Part shown: in pieces, positions 1 to 9,872 of the stretch
How positions within the stretch are numbered: the first letter of the stretch is position 1
How the letters are laid out: the number at the start of each line of letters is the position of its first letter
Made by a program: the position numbers and the translations under genes
Notes under the pieces: generated by a model
Told to the model about the DNA's origin: nothing
Databases searched by the model: none
What the model saw: the letters and a program-made list of their open reading frames with translations, nothing else
Assembly (NCBI GenBank): GCA_029237695.1
Contig: CM055274.1
Coordinates: 73,418,140-73,482,139, forward strand
Length of the DNA stretch: 64,000 nt
Source: Conchocele bisecta
Taxonomy: Eukaryota; Mollusca; Bivalvia; Lucinida; Thyasiridae
Reading direction: 5' to 3'

Positions 1-186
1 GCACTAGATGGGGTGCATATAGTTCATTGTGTGGCGGCATTTGATTGATCGGACGTAACCACACGGTTACGGTCTACTTCGGTTTTCTTTGATATTACTA
101 TAAAACTATACAGGAATTCCAGCTCAGGTCGGACACGTCCTCGCATCGCAACGCATTCAGAACTTGTATTAACGTTAACATGACTG

Positions 187-479
187 CAGCAGATTTCATC
201 AAAATTGCTAAGTATACTTATCTAGCGAAGTGTACTTGGAGGGAGTAATCATTTTTTCGCCAAAATTCATTATTTCATAACGACTGCATATAGTTGATGA
301 TTACAAGTATGTAGAATTATTATACTGAATGTATTACATTATCACAGCCAAAATGGCTGTGATAAAATAATACATTCAGTATAATAAAAATTCATAAATT
401 TATCCTTAAATAGAAAATTTCTCCCTCAAAGTGTACTTAGCAAGATAAGTATACTGAGCAATTTTGGTGAAATCTGCTA
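187..479. mobile_element. Family A foldback MITE, copy 1 (Harbinger-like)
   Basis: The two ends are inverted copies (AGCAGATTTCATC and its complement), followed by inverted subterminal AGTATACTT blocks. A strong inner palindrome at about 318-388 is centred on CAGCCAAAATGGCTG. CTG flanks both ends (184-186 and 480-482), a 3-bp target duplication. No coding capacity. CWG duplications with short inverted ends are known for animal PIF/Harbinger elements, so the superfamily is inferred. Confidence 0.8.
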
Positions 480-598
480 CTGGTTTGGTGGAAATATCAC
501 ATGACATTGTTCATTTGAGAACTATCATTCTCTTGCTGATATATTTAACAAAAACACAAACGTACGTTTTATGTCCAGTATGAGGTCGAGTCCCACCT

Positions 599-740
599 GG
601 GGGCCGTTTCACTAAACTGCATATGCAGCCTATGCTCAATAAATATAAATCCAATAAGTGTTAATGTGAAATTTATAGACTATCATAATTTTGCACTTAC
701 GAACATTTTAGTCGTACGAAGTATAGTGAAACGGCTCCCT
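599..740. mobile_element. Family B MITE, copy 1, left arm mostly deleted
   Basis: It starts with GGGGCCGTTTCACTAAA, then jumps directly to the central CTGCATATGCAGCC palindrome and runs through a full right arm to GTGAAACGGCTCC. CTG lies at both edges. The missing left arm (about 95 bp) is an internal deletion. The superfamily call (Harbinger) rests on the GGGCC...TTTCAC ends and CWG flanks. Confidence 0.75.
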
Positions 741-817
741 GGGCTTGAAGCCATGTACAACTTGCATAGCAACACGGACGAAAGCCTAAACGTATATACA
801 TGTATGTGTACGCAACT

Positions 818-1040
818 GGGGACCGTTTCACTAAACTTCGTACGACTAAAATGTTCGTAAGTGCAAAATTATAATAGTCTGTAAATTTCACATTAGCAAC
901 GTTTTCTTGTAAACACTTATTGGATTTACATTTATTGAGCATAGGCTGAATATGTAAATCCATCAATTGAACTTTCCAGACGATACTAAATTTGCACTTA
1001 CGAACATTTTAGTCGTACGAAGATTGTGAAACGGGCCCCA
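818..1040. mobile_element. Family B MITE, copy 2
   Basis: Both arms are present: GGGGACCGTTTCACTAAAC at the left and its complement ending GGGCCCC at the right. The central palindrome is partly lost (AGCATAGGCTGAATATG, then the right arm). It lies 77 bp from copy 1 and shares its CGTACGACTAAAATGTTCG arm motif. Confidence 0.8.
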
Positions 1041-1206
1041 GGTACGATATTGGTGTTCTGAAATATCTTTTACTATAGAAATTCAAATTTTGGATATTAT
1101 ACGGACACTATGAGTATAGTAGGAATGCTATGTCCCGTATGGACCCATCATGGGTGGGTGGGTGTGGTCACGTTCCTTAATTTTATTGGTGCCAATTGGC
1201 TATCAG

Positions 1207-1446
1207 GGGGCCGTTTCACTAAACTTCTTACGACTAAAATGTTCGTAAGTGCAAACAATGATAGTCTGTAAATTTCACGTTAACAAAGTTTTCTTGTAAA
1301 CATTTATTGGATTTACATTTATTCAGCATAGGCTGCATATGCAGCCTATGCTCAATAAATGTAAATCCATCAATTTAAGTTTCCAGACGATCATAAATTT
1401 GCACTTACGAATATTTTAGTCTTACGAAGTTTAGTGAAACTGGCCC
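1207..1446. mobile_element. Family B MITE, copy 3, near full length
   Basis: It has complete arms and the central AGGCTGCATATGCAGCCT palindrome. The flanks are CAG at the left (1204-1206) and CTG at the right (1447-1449). These fit the CWG target but are not an exact duplication, so one side may have mutated or recombined. It is 240 bp and non-coding. This copy is the best reference for the family. Confidence 0.85.
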
Positions 1447-1482
1447 CTGGCCTTGAATACCCGCGGACCAAACTTTTAGAGT

Positions 1483-1572
1483 GGCTTATCAATTGTATTT
1501 CACCGGGATCGGGTATCGAACTCGGGCCGATGCAGTGACAGTCAGAGGTCTTAACCTCTCATCTACAATTAT
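1483..1572 (-). mobile_element. tRNA-derived SINE head (candidate)
   Basis: Read on the minus strand, the segment has an A-box-like TAGATGAGAGG and, about 40 bases on, a B-box-like GAGTTCGATAC. This is the internal Pol III promoter layout of a tRNA. It does not fold into a clean acceptor stem, so a functional tRNA gene is unlikely and a SINE head is preferred. The body and tail would lie at lower coordinates and are not recognised. Confidence 0.4.
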
Positions 1573-1982
1573 TCCCCTCTAAAGACCCATCAGTTGCGAC
1601 TATATACTTAGTTCATACGCACATCTGTTCTTAGCAAATATAAAGTAAATTGGTGTAAACATGGACATACATCACCGTGGTTGGACGCGAGATAAGCTGG
1701 TTTTAACGAGGTACAATAGTTATTAAGACACCAGCCGGAAAACAATCCCATCAGGATAATTAACTGCCTAATTACTCCCCTTGTTACTTACTGCTATTTG
1801 TTTACCGACCGTGTATTCGGTCATTGAGTGCGTGCTGCTGTGGCATATCGGTTGCAGAAACGTAACACTTCACATACTCCCGTACCCCCTTTGGCTAATA
1901 CGAGGTGTAGGTGGGGAAGGGGGGGGGGGCTGGATAAGAAACATACATCAATTACCCCAGTGAATCATATTGTGATAGCCAG
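1573..1982. other. Unassigned 410 bp
   Basis: No gene or repeat family recognised. It contains a homopolymer G run at about 1919-1929, a likely site of sequencing error, and ends at the CAG flank of a family B element. Confidence 0.5.
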
Positions 1983-2122
1983 GGGGCTGTTTTCTTGCCA
2001 ACAATTATTGGATTTACATTTATTGAGCATGATAAATGTAAATCCATTAATTTAAATTTATAGACTATTCTAAATTTGCACTTACGAACATTTTAGTCGT
2101 ACGAAGTTTAGTGAAACGGCCC
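1983..2122. mobile_element. Family B MITE, copy 4, internally deleted
   Basis: The left end is reduced to GGGGCT joined to the GTTTTCTTG segment. The right arm is complete to GTGAAACGGCCC. The centre is also shortened (GAGCATGATAAATG). The flanks are CAG and CTG. Confidence 0.75.
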
Positions 2123-2166
2123 CTGGTTGTCCCAAATATAAAGCATGGTTACATGTAATACTTAGA

Positions 2167-2372
2167 GTTTTCTTGTAAACAATTATTGGATTTACATTTA
2201 TTGAGCATAGGCTGCAGTTTTCTTGTAAACAATTATTGGATTTACATTTATTGAGCATAGGCTGTGCAGCCTATGCTCAATACATGTAAATCCATCAATT
2301 TAAATTTCCAGACGATCAGAAATCTTCACTTACGAACATTTTATTCGCACGAAGTTTAGTGAAACGGGCCCC
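2167..2372. mobile_element. Family B MITE, copy 5, with duplicated half-arm
   Basis: The outer left arm is missing. The inner left arm (GTTTTCTTGTAAACAATTAT to GGCTGCA) occurs twice in tandem, 50 bp each at 2167-2216 and 2217-2265. The complete right arm then ends GTGAAACGGGCCCC. Confidence 0.75.
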
Positions 2373-2939
2373 AGATGTCTCGATATTGGGTACATAAAAT
2401 ACTATAGTATTATATTTTAAATGTCATTGTCACTAGATACATATGGGGCTAGTGGGGCCTGATCTGGATCTACTCCATCAACACATTTTCGGTGATTTCA
2501 TGTACATACGGGCCAATATAAATGAAACAAGTCATGTGATTTTGTACCTGAGAAGATGGGCTATATCTCATAAATATTATTTACATATTCCGTAAATGTC
2601 CTCGAACGATGACGACAATTTCAGAGCAAATGCGGAATAGAATTCCGCATCTGCTATGGAAATTTCGTCTTGACGTCATTTACAGAAAATATCACAGTTT
2701 CTGTAAATACGTTTCATGGAAAATCTTCTTTGGTACAAAATCAGATGGCTTGTCTCCAGTACGCGTCTATCTCCTGAAAACCGTTGCACTGTTTTATGAC
2801 TGTGGAGTGTTTTTAGAAATCAGCTGTTAGATGTGTTTGCTATTTGTGGATCGCTGACACTTTACGCCAATTTTACTGTCTATCGAAAGTGGGCTGGGTC
2901 TTTTACTCAGTGAAAGTTGAAATAATATACACAATTATA
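2373..2939. other. Unassigned stretch with a small hairpin
   Basis: A hairpin at about 2608-2672 pairs ACGACAATTTC...GCGGAAT with ATTCCGC...GAAATTTCGTC. Beside it is the dispersed motif CATTTACAGAAAATATCAC (about 2677-2695), which recurs at about 3307-3325. The open frame across it (73 codons) has no recognisable protein features. Confidence 0.5.
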
Positions 2940-3186
2940 CAGTGGGGTCAGTGTAAGTGCACACACGAACGAACACGACAGGTTGGTTCGCTACTCACCC
3001 AAAGTGTATGTTGTTACCACTCAGTTGAACCGTCTCGCCGAGACGGTTCAACTGAGTGGTAACAACATACCCTTTTGATGCGAAATGAGAAAAAATGCAG
3101 AAAAATATTTACATTTATTTTTATATGTTGTTTGGTTCCAACCTGTCGTGTTCGTTCGTGTGTGCACTTACACGCTCACCCCACTG
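2940..3186. mobile_element. Family G palindrome split by a second palindrome
   Basis: The left arm CAGTGGGGTCAGTGTAAG... (2940-2988) and right arm ...CTTACACGCTCACCCCACTG (ending 3186) are the two halves of the 100-bp palindrome seen intact at 34392 and 47626, flanked by TA on both sides. About 145 bp lies between them. That insert holds a separate 65-bp near-perfect palindrome at 3006-3070 (GTATGTTGTTACCACTCAG and its complement). Confidence 0.8.
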
Positions 3187-3569
3187 TACGTGACTTGGCA
3201 TGTGAATGTGTACCTAAAACATATGCGATATGTCGTGAAAAATATTTACAAACTTGTCCTTAAATGCACAGCCAATGTTGACAAAATATTAATTCTTCTT
3301 TCAACGACATTTACAGAAAATATCACTTTCCGTCAATGTATTTCATGACAAATCGCGCATGTTCTTAGGTACAACATTACATGGCGTGTCTCATAATAAT
3401 GAGGTCTATTTCTTATAATAGATCCAATTTATATCACGGCCACATCAATCGTTCCGTCTTTTGACACAAGGTACTTGTACCTGGTGAATGAGACGGGGGA
3501 TGTTTTTGTCGGGGACAAATCTTTACCAACACCTGTTCAATCACACTTCCGGTTGTCATTCGGCCGAAT
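3187..3569. other. Unassigned 380 bp
   Basis: No gene recognised. It includes the dispersed motif CGACATTTACAGAAAATATC at about 3303-3325, followed by TTTCATGACAAATCGCGCAT. Otherwise unremarkable. Confidence 0.4.
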
Positions 3570-3776
3570 AATTTATGTACGGAGCCCCACAGGGGACGTA
3601 TACTTCTGTTTTATTAATCAACTTAACGATTCGTTCCCACGAATTAACAATTCGTTCCCACGAAATAACAATTCGTTCTCACGATCTAACAATTCTTTCC
3701 CTAGAATTAACTTTGTTATATCGTGGGAACGAATTTAATTCGAGGGAACGAATTGTTATTTCGTGAGAACGAATTT
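3570..3776. mobile_element. Family L element with 21-bp tandem array, copy 1
   Basis: A conserved module (TACGGAGCCCCACAGGGGAC, 3579-3598) precedes a tandem array of a 21-bp unit, AACAATTCGTTCCCACGAAAT and variants, at 3624-3710. The array then turns over at about 3715 and continues in inverted orientation to 3776. Copies at 10413 and 46617 share both module and array, so the array is carried by a mobile element. Confidence 0.7.
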
Positions 3777-3777
3777 C

Positions 3778-3941
3778 TCGTGACGATCCGTCTCATCAGG
3801 ATCTGCACTTTTTGCAAGAAATTTTCATATTTTTGAGAGCAAAAACATCCCCTTTTCATGAAAATTATTTTGTGACGACTGATTTATTGCAAAATTAACA
3901 TATCAAATTCCATTCCAGTTACTTAGGGGTGACAGGGTTAA
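3778..3941. mobile_element. Family K piggyBac-like MITE, truncated copy
   Basis: It begins inside the central ACGAGCCGTCTCATCAGGAT block (here GACGATCCGTCTCATCAGG). It continues through TGCACTTTTTGCAAG and TTACTTAGGGGTGACAGGG to a TTAA at 3938-3941. The left half is missing, replaced by the 21-bp array. Confidence 0.65.
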
Positions 3942-4061
3942 GGAGTCCGTCTCATATTCTGATACCGAGGAATTAAAGACATATGCAATGTTCCGAACGA
4001 TGTAAATGTTAGTATTCCCGAAATACATGAAGCATTTGTATATGACTATCTATCGCACCTG

Positions 4062-4357
4062 TAGCCTATTTCATCAACATTGCAAAGTATACTTTAGTAG
4101 CAAAGTATACTTTGAGGGAGAAATTTTATGATCAATTTATTAATTTTTATTATACTGAATTTATTACATCATCACAGCCAATTTGGCTGTGATAATGTAA
4201 TAAATTCAGTATGATAATTCTGCATACTTTTAATCATGAAATATATGCATTTGTTAGTTCTATATGAAATAATGCATTTCAGGTAAAATAAATGATTACT
4301 CCCTCAAAGTATACTTTGCTAGTAAAGTATACTTTGCAATTTTGATGAAATAGGCTA
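4062..4357. mobile_element. Family A MITE, copy 2, full length
   Basis: Ends TAGCCTATTTCATCAACATT and ...GATGAAATAGGCTA, with exact CTG duplications at 4059-4061 and 4358-4360. The inner palindrome ATTATACTGAATTTATTACA...CAGCCAATTTGGCTG lies at about 4148-4217. 296 bp, non-coding. Confidence 0.88.
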
Positions 4358-4360
4358 CTG

Positions 4361-4894
4361 GACACGTCAAAGGCAACGGGTCTCGATTTTATTGGCACAT
4401 GTCTGCTAAAAGGCGCATCCAAGCATAACGTATCTTATAAATATAAGTATTGTAGGTGGTACATTTCCTCAAAGTTGGAAGCAAGCACAGTAAAACCTAT
4501 ATACAATCAAAGTACTGAAAGTACTTAACATAGGGTACTACAAGAATTCCGCCAGGGAAGCGGTGTCGCGCCTGAAAATGCCTTGTCGGTACAAAACAAT
4601 GTTGTAGCAGGATTTTTGTTAAAGTTTCTGCATTACTTTGACATCGCCATGTTTACTTTTGTTTTGTGAATGAAATAGTTGGCCCCGGATCGAGTATATT
4701 AAAACATACAAATGACGTCATTGGGGAAACCGCTGACAAAATGTTCAATGTATGGAAGCCCAAACTTGTTAGAATTTGTTTTTGTCGTATTTTCAGTACT
4801 TGCATTAATATGGGTATTAATCTACGCTGGATGTGTTATACTGTCATGGTGGGGGGTCTGGGGCATGGCTAACTGTCCGACGCGATTCCAATAC
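4361..4894. other. Unassigned stretch upstream of the LINE piece
   Basis: No repeat family recognised. Two overlapping open frames of 66-68 codons at 4666-4912 could be remnants of LINE sequence preceding the RT motifs, but they carry no clear motif. Confidence 0.35.
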
Positions 4895-5050
4895 ATAGGT
4901 TACCCTATGTGAAAATGGCGCTAAAGACGAAACAAGTAATTATCGACCCATTTCTATATTACCAACGTTATCTAAAGTTATTGCAAAATGGGTAGAATAA
5001 CATATTATGCATTAATATCTGAATTATTTGAATTTGCTGCATCAGCCCAG

Positions 5051-5354
5051 TAGCCGATTTCATCAACATTACAAAGTATACTTATCTAGCAAAGTATACT
5101 TTGAGGGAGTAATCATTTATTTTTCCCGAAATGCATTATTTCATATAAAACTAACGACTGCATATATTTGATGATTAAAAGTGTGCAGAATTATTTTACT
5201 GAATTTATTACATTATCACACCCAAAATGGCTGTGATAATGTAATAAATTCAGTATAATAAAAATTAATAAATTTATCCTTAAATTTCATTATTTCTCCC
5301 TCAAAGTATACTTTGCTAGATAAGTATACTTTGCAATGTTGGTGAAGTAGGCTA
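5051..5354. mobile_element. Family A MITE, copy 3, inserted in the LINE RT
   Basis: Full-length copy with ends TAGCCGATTTCATCAACATT and GGTGAAGTAGGCTA. It is flanked by exact CAG duplications at 5048-5050 and 5355-5357. Removing it and one CAG restores continuity between the upstream and downstream RT blocks, so the insertion happened within an existing LINE copy. Confidence 0.9.
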
Positions 5355-5522
5355 CAGATCGGCTTCAGGACAGGCCATTCAACTGAATCGGCTCTGATTC
5401 TAATGATTGACAATTTCCTACCGGCGATAAACCATGGACAATTAGTAGGCTGCATACTCGTTGATTTCCGTAAAGCGTTTGATCTTGTTGATCTCACAAT
5501 TGTTATACGAACATACAGGTTA

Positions 5523-6313
5523 TATAAAAGTAGTGAAACTACTGTAAACTGGTTTCAACCATGTTTAGAACAGAGAACACAGGTAGTGTCAAGAAATGTC
5601 AGTAAAATGCGGTGTACCTCAAGGCTCAGTCCTATGCCATGTTATTTTTCTATTATTTATTAACGGTACATGCCCACGAAGTGTGCACACAATGTTCTTT
5701 ATTGGAATTAAATAAGTGTATCACTGTGTTACTATTCCACAAGTTCTAAGATTACGAGTGGCCGCTGTACAGATAAAAGTAGTGAAACTACGGTAAACTG
5801 GTTTCAATCATTTTTAGAACAGAGAACCCAGGTAGTGTCAATTAATGGCGATAAATCAAGAGAAATATCAGTAAAATGCGGTGTACCTCAAGGCTCAGTC
5901 CTATGCCATGTTCTTTTTCTATTATTTATTAACGGTACATGCCCACTAAGTGTGCACAAACTGTTCTTTATAGGAATTAAATAAGTGTATCACTGTGTTA
6001 CTATTCCACCAGTTCTAAAGATTACGAGTGGCCGCTGTACAGATAAAAGTAGTGAAGCTACGGTAAACTGTTTCAATCATGTTTAGAACAGAGAACCCAG
6101 GTAGTGTCAATTAATGGCGATAAATCAAGAGAAATGTCAGTAAAATGCGGTGTACCTCAAGGCTCAGTCATATGCCATGTTCTTTTTCTATTATTTGTTA
6201 AAGGTACATGCCCATTCAGTGTGCACAAAATGTTCTTTATAGGAATTAAATAAGTGTATCATTGTGTTACTATTCCACGAGTTCTAAAGTTTACGAGTAG
6301 CCGCTATACAGGT
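5523..6313 (+). repeat. Three tandem copies of a 250-270 bp RT segment
   Basis: Units start at about 5523, 5773 and 6043, each with ATAAAAGTAGTGAA(A/G)CTAC. They run through AAATGCGGTGTACCTCAAGG (the GVPQG codons) to GAGTGGCCGCTGTACAG. Unit 1 lacks about 20 bp (ATTAATGGCGATAAATCAAG) present in units 2 and 3. The duplicated block belongs to the LINE fragment. Confidence 0.85.
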
Positions 6314-6856
6314 ATAATCATTTAGTAATATTTAGTTTACTGATAGAGTGACGGGCGTTGGTATCAGGCTATTTTCATATGCAAATGAGGCATGGTATTT
6401 TTTAATTATTTATACTAATTAAATGCGTCCCCTGAAAATATTATATTTTCGACAGATTATAAAGTATGATCATTGCACATCAGAAAATAAATACAGAGAA
6501 TAAATAGTAATGTCCGTTAACATTTTTACGGGAACACGGTTATCGACCCTGATAGCAGTGTGGACAGTTACGTCTGATATAAAATGTATAATAATGCCAA
6601 TCAATACGTGGGGTATTGGTGAATTAATGTTTGTTTTGCCAGAAAATGTCGGAGATGATGTCTATGACATAAAGAACAGTGCGTGCCTACTGAGTGGACA
6701 TGTACCTTTAATAAGCCAGCTCGATACGATAACTGTAATCATTTAAGGCCACCTGTAAGGAGTGTTATAACGACTTAATTAGCTAAACTTGACCACTCTT
6801 AAGTTATAAGCCACCATACGTATCTTACTCACTCGAATTAAAAATAAATTGATATA
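6314..6856. other. Unassigned AT-rich 540 bp
   Basis: No repeat or gene recognised. A 78-codon open frame (6510-6746) has no recognisable domain and low coding-like character. Confidence 0.4.
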
Positions 6857-7072
6857 CAATGGAACCTCTCTAAACCGGACAACAATAAACATATGTGATC
6901 ATAATTTTGATGGGTTTCTTGGTGATGGATCTCAGATGATAATGCTTGTTCGTGATCACATAGCACAGAACTTTGGCTCGGAATAATCAAATGCCGGAAT
7001 TACAATGAAACCTCGCCAAACCGGACACCCTGGGGGCCTCCCCAGGGTGTCCGGTTTGGCGAGGTTTCACTG
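6857..7072. mobile_element. Family C pogo-like element, long form, copy 1
   Basis: The left end CAATGGAACCTCTCTAAACC follows TA at 6855-6856. About 145 bp of internal sequence then leads to a 70-bp hairpin at 7003-7072 (CAATGAAACCTCGCC...GGTTTCACTG) that itself follows TA. The internal segment (TTTTGATGGGTTTCTTGGT, CACATAGCACA) is shared with the copy at 22277-22491. CAGTG ends with TA duplications are typical of pogo/Tc1-mariner elements; no transposase is present. Confidence 0.75.
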
Positions 7073-8002
7073 AAACACATGTACACTTGGTACGTGCGGA
7101 TCTGCAACCGGCGATGGAACGTATCGGAGGCGATATTTCCCGAAAAATGGGTATCTCATCTGCTGACGTCCCGTAACCGTAGTAATGCATGGTTACCGGT
7201 TTCAAGATTAGAGTAGTCACGAGATAACGAAAAACGGGTACCAGTACCAAGTGTCTATCCACACGATCATGGCCTGGAGAGTAATTTCAGTGGAATCTAT
7301 CTAAACCGGACACTCAAACACGTGTTACGGGTTAAACAACGTTAATTCGTTCTGGTCTATGCTGGGAGTAGTACAGGTGGCGTGTTCACGCAGTTCACCG
7401 GTTCCCGCGGACAACGGCGCCAGGTACGCACTCCGCAGTCACGGTAAACATACCATGAGTCATCCGCGGCTGCTGCACGTAAATAGCACCGCCGAAACGG
7501 ACGTGTTCGTGCTTCAATTTACGCTCGAGTATAGCGTTCGTGCACGATCTTAGCCTGCTGCACTTCTGATAAACATTTAGACCTTTGCCAATGAGACTGC
7601 AACCTTTGCAAACTGTACTATGCTTACGGAATGAGCGTGCACGCTGATTTGCGTCTTTCATTCCATCCATGGCAGAGCCGCGCCATTTTGTATGTATTGC
7701 CTCACATGTGGTTTTCTACTTACAAGAGTTCCGAGGAAACAGACGAATCATCTCGGTCTGTGAGAAGCATGACTTTCTGGTACATTTAGCGAACTGCGGC
7801 AGCAAATGGGCCGTCAAAAGAACATACGCAGAAATTGTGTGTTTGTAAACATGCCCGTGGAGATTTGTGTATCGGCCCTTCAACGGCCGATTAGTGCAGT
7901 CCGTAGATTACGGAGTCCGTATACTGTAAACAATCCTCTTGAATGTATCAGGCCCGTACGCAGAGGGAGTACGACGGGTGCGTACGCGGCCCCCCCTACC
8001 CC
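7073..8002. other. Unassigned stretch with a solo family C end
   Basis: A solo C end (CAGTGGAATCTATCTAAACC) lies at 7288-7315. The rest is comparatively GC-rich and CpG-rich (for example 7380-7540 and 7930-7990). It has several overlapping 64-91 codon frames on both strands, none with a recognisable domain. Possible single-copy DNA. Confidence 0.4.
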
Positions 8003-8229
8003 TTAACCCTTTCACCCTTACCCACAGGCCTGTATAGTAGTATTGGAAAAAAGAGTTGATCCACATGATCTCGTGACGAGCCGTCTCATCAGGATTAGCA
8101 ATTTTTGCAAGTAATTTTCAGAACATAAACATAAATAGACTGGTCTGAAAATCACTTTCTGATGATTGGATGGTTTTGCAAAATTAGCAAATGAAAATCC
8201 ATTCCAGTTACTTAGGAGTGAAAGCGTAA
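8003..8229. mobile_element. Family K piggyBac-like MITE, copy 2
   Basis: It starts TTAACCCTTTCACCC. The central palindrome remnant CTCGTGACGAGCCGTCTCATC is followed by TTGCAAGTAATTTTCAG and TTACTTAGGAGTGAAAGCG. The right TTAA has decayed (GTAAAT). Confidence 0.65.
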
Positions 8230-8384
8230 ATCTGCCGAGGTCTGTATCGGGATGTTCAAACACAAAATTAATGCTTAGCCCTTTGCGCCGTCGATTAACC
8301 TCCCTAAATTAATTCCTGCGTACGGAATGAACAAGCATAATCGTATACATTCCGAATCGAATCGACAAACCCATGCAGACCAGT

Positions 8385-9811
8385 ACTGCCCTCCCAAGTC
8401 AAACTGCAGTATCTGTTAAACTGCAGTATCTGCACTATGATGCTATGCTATGCTATGCTATGCTATGCTGACCCTGTGCAATCATCGTGGGGATGAATCA
8501 CAGGGTCAGCATAGCAACATAGTGCAGATACTGCAGTTTAACAGATACTGCAGTTTGACTTGGGATGATTGCACAGGGTCAGCACACAGGTGGAAGACTC
8601 GGACCTATGCCACCAAAAAAATGCCTATTAAAAAATCACATTACCCCATCACTTGGTCTCGTACATTACCATCTTCTATTTATAGAAAGGTGGGTAAGAA
8701 TATGGCCATTATAGAAAGAGCCCTCTCTTTTCCGATTCGCACAAACACAATAAACATCGATTAAATGTATAAAATATGTCTCTGGCAATCGATAAAGGTA
8801 TTAGGTGTGTGAATATACTCACTTCAAATCGCTGTTTCAAGCATTTATTGAGTTATTCGCGTTTTGATTACCCCATCCAAAGCGAAAGTTGACTGTACGA
8901 AAGAATCTCACACAGAATCGGAGGCCGTCCGGCGTGGATTATCGGTCATATTTGGCCGATAGCTGATCGCCAGCTCAAACTAATGACGTGCACCATGACC
9001 ATATACATTAGAAATTCCAACCATACAACGTTCGTCCAATTCTGATCGTTCACCGATCTAAAAAACACTTTTTTGTCTAATTTCGTTCATTATCTGGAAC
9101 CGGGTCAATGCACCATCTTCCATAATAAAACCGGAAGCGTCTATGTAAAGAACATCTCTGATTGGCTGAATCTAAACTGTGATGACGTCATTCAACCTAT
9201 TTCGGGATTCCGGAAGACATAATCTGATGTACGCGAATCATGAATGAAAGTAGAAAAAATGTGTTTTTTAGATCGGTGAACGGTCACAATTGGACGAACT
9301 TTGTATGGTTGGAGTTGCTAATGTATATGGTCATGGTGCACGACTTTAGTTTGAGCTGGCGATCAGTTATTGATCAAATATGACCGATAATCCACGCCGG
9401 ACGGCCTCCGATTCTGTGTGAGATTCTTTCGCACACGCAAATTTCGCTTTGGATGGGGTATACAAAATGCGAAGAACTGAATAAATGCTGGAAACAGCGA
9501 TTTGAAGTGAATATATTCACACACCTAATACCTTTATCGATTGCCAGAGACAGAAGTCATACATTTAATCGATGTGTATTGTGTTTGTGAGAGCCGGAAA
9601 AGAGAGGGCACTTTCTATAATAGCCATATTTATACTCACCTTTATAAATAGAATATGGTACTGTACGAGACCAAGTGGGTGGGGTAATGGGATTTTTTTA
9701 ATAGGCATTTTTTTGTGTCGTAGGTCCGAGTCTTCCACATGTGGGTCAGCATAGCATCATAGTGCAGATACTGCAGTTTAACAGATACTGCAGTTTGACT
9801 TGGGAGGGCAG
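8385..9811. mobile_element. Family H giant foldback element (1.43 kb)
   Basis: Ends are CTGCCCTCCCAAGTCAAACT and its exact complement. Inverted arms of about 480-580 bp follow (left about 8584-9072, right about 9270-9745). They share, inverted, GGAAGACTCGGACCTA, GCAATCGATAAAGGTATTAG, CGGAGGCCGTCCGGCGTGGA and GATCGGTGAACG. The loop is about 9073-9265. The left end has its own smaller foldback at 8393-8563 with an (ATGCT)n run at 8440-8469. Short frames of 104 and 60 codons mirror each other across the hairpin and are not genes. No transposase, so it is non-autonomous. Confidence 0.85.
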
Positions 9812-9872
9812 AGTACATATACAGCCAATGAACTATTGATGAATGCAGTCGTTGTTGTATATTGTATACATA

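Larger units (their letters stand above)
4895..6313 (+). pseudogene. Decayed LINE reverse transcriptase fragment
   Basis: A non-LTR retrotransposon RT domain in pieces. At 4943-5002 the frame reads SNYRPISILPTLSKVIAKW, matching the conserved NYRPISLLP block. After an inserted MITE (5051-5354) the same protein resumes at 5361 with GFRTGHSTESALILM, followed by VGCILVDFRKAFDLVDL, the FxDFxKAFDxVD catalytic block with the first Asp of the RT palm. Downstream, CGVPQGSVLCHVLFLLFING-like codons (GVPQGS block) occur three times in tandem and out of frame. Stops and frameshifts are frequent and no YADD block is seen. It is a dead, 5'- and 3'-truncated copy. The clade (Jockey, CR1 or similar) cannot be settled from this. 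Confidence 0.85.

Noticed and set aside
184..482. TA or TTAA target duplication for family A
   Set aside because: The flanks are consistently CTG or CAG, and nested copies confirm a 3-bp duplication.
8450..8764. 104-codon frame inside the giant foldback as a transposase
   Set aside because: No catalytic motif, mirrored by a frame in the opposite arm, and interrupted in the other arm.
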